A stretch of DNA of 5,454 nucleotides. Source: Planctomycetota bacterium. GTDB lineage: Bacteria; Planctomycetota; Planctomycetia; Pirellulales; UBA7805. Positions 5,091-5,454 of the stretch are shown one piece after another. Below the pieces are notes generated by a model. It saw nothing but the letters and a program-made list of their open reading frames with translations, was not told the DNA's origin and searched no databases. The position numbers and the translations under genes are program-made. Each line of letters opens with the position of its first letter. Position 1 is the first letter of the stretch. Location of the stretch: positions 255 through 5,708 of the forward strand of contig JABABY010000136.1 in the NCBI GenBank assembly GCA_014237955.1, in the 5' to 3' direction.

Positions 5091-5454
5091 ATGAGCCGTC
5101 GTGTGGTTGTTACAGGAATGGGGTGCGTTACACCGCTGGGTACCAGTCCAGAGGACTTGTGGGGCCGCTTGCAGCGAGGCGAATCGGGCGTTGACTACAC
5201 TCAATCTTTTGATGCCAGTCAATTTCCGACAACGTTCTCTGCTGAGGTTCGCAACTGGGACATTGCCGACGAAGGGGAGGACCCTACAGTCTGGAAACAA
5301 CGAGGACGACATTCGCAATTTGCGGCAGGGGCCGCTAAACAAGCAGTCGTTCAATCCGGTTTTTCAAAAACAGTCGACCCTGCCCGGTTCGGTGTCTATT
5401 TGGGAAGCGGCGAGGGGCAACAGGACTTCGAAACCTTCACGCGCATGGTGCTTT
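5091..5454 (+). CDS. Beta-ketoacyl-ACP synthase (FabF/KAS II type), 5' part
   Basis: Only the first 121 codons and one base are in the window; the frame is open to the edge. The opening SRRVVVTGMGCVTPLG is the classic N-terminus of FabF-type condensing enzymes, followed by LWGRLQRGESGV and the FSAEVRNWD segment. YLGSGEG (about 104-110) fits the next core strand of the thiolase fold. The enzyme would condense malonyl-ACP with an acyl-ACP held by the neighbouring carrier protein. The catalytic Cys (near residue 160 in FabF) and the two His lie beyond the edge, so an active enzyme cannot be told from a chain-length-factor-like partner. It starts 48 bp after dehydratase 2 without an SD. An ATG at 5081 is out of frame. 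A TATAAT at 5068-5073 lacks a properly spaced -35. Confidence 0.92.
   Translation, partial: MSRRVVVTGMGCVTPLGTSPEDLWGRLQRGESGVDYTQSFDASQFPTTFSAEVRNWDIADEGEDPTVWKQRGRHSQFAAGAAKQAVVQSGFSKTVDPARFGVYLGSGEGQQDFETFTRMVL

Noticed and set aside
1..5454. CRISPR array, insertion sequence, tRNA or rRNA genes
   Set aside because: I found no regularly spaced repeats, transposase-like frames, terminal inverted repeats with target duplication, cloverleaf or rRNA-like sequence by eye.

Overview
The window looks like ordinary bacterial chromosome, about half G+C. My best guess is a member of the Planctomycetota (moderate confidence). The reasons are the dehydratase - long acyl carrier protein - dehydratase - ketosynthase cluster, whose unusual ACP I recall mainly from planctomycete genomes, and the weak or absent Shine-Dalgarno (SD) sequences at several clear starts. 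No database search was possible, so taxonomy and product names rest on recognised motifs.

Layout. (1) Bases 1-306 are a leader or intergenic region with small inverted repeats and no recognisable gene. (2) metG (307-2346, +) is a complete, E. coli-type methionyl-tRNA synthetase with a zinc knuckle and a fused C-terminal tRNA-binding domain. (3) A small heat-shock protein gene (2513-3010, -) converges on metG and ends in a good intrinsic terminator (2437-2476). (4) The 505-base gap 3011-3515 separates the divergent hsp20 and fab units and is the most interesting part. On the minus strand it holds a consensus-perfect sigma-54 (-24/-12) promoter, a 31-bp imperfect palindrome over the predicted transcription start, and two near-identical 13-bp palindromes centred at about -113 and -151, the usual place for enhancer-binding-protein sites. 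On the plus strand it holds a plausible sigma-70 promoter and leader hairpins for the next operon. (5) From 3516 to the window end runs a type II fatty-acid-synthase-like operon (+): FabZ-type dehydratase 1, a 126-residue acyl carrier protein, FabZ-type dehydratase 2, and the first 121 codons of a beta-ketoacyl-ACP synthase cut off by the window edge.

How the parts fit. The ACP would carry the growing chain, the ketosynthase would extend it, and one or both hot-dog dehydratases would remove water. The two dehydratases are clear paralogues, but only the first keeps the standard HFP...PGV active-site loop. The second keeps the catalytic His and Glu but has HFL...PNS, so it may be specialised or act as a partner subunit. 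The combination suggests a dedicated lipid or polyene-like pathway beside housekeeping fatty acid synthesis; the product cannot be read from this window. The strongest novel candidate is sigma-54 control of the small heat-shock gene through a two-site TGCCA-N3-TGGCA enhancer.
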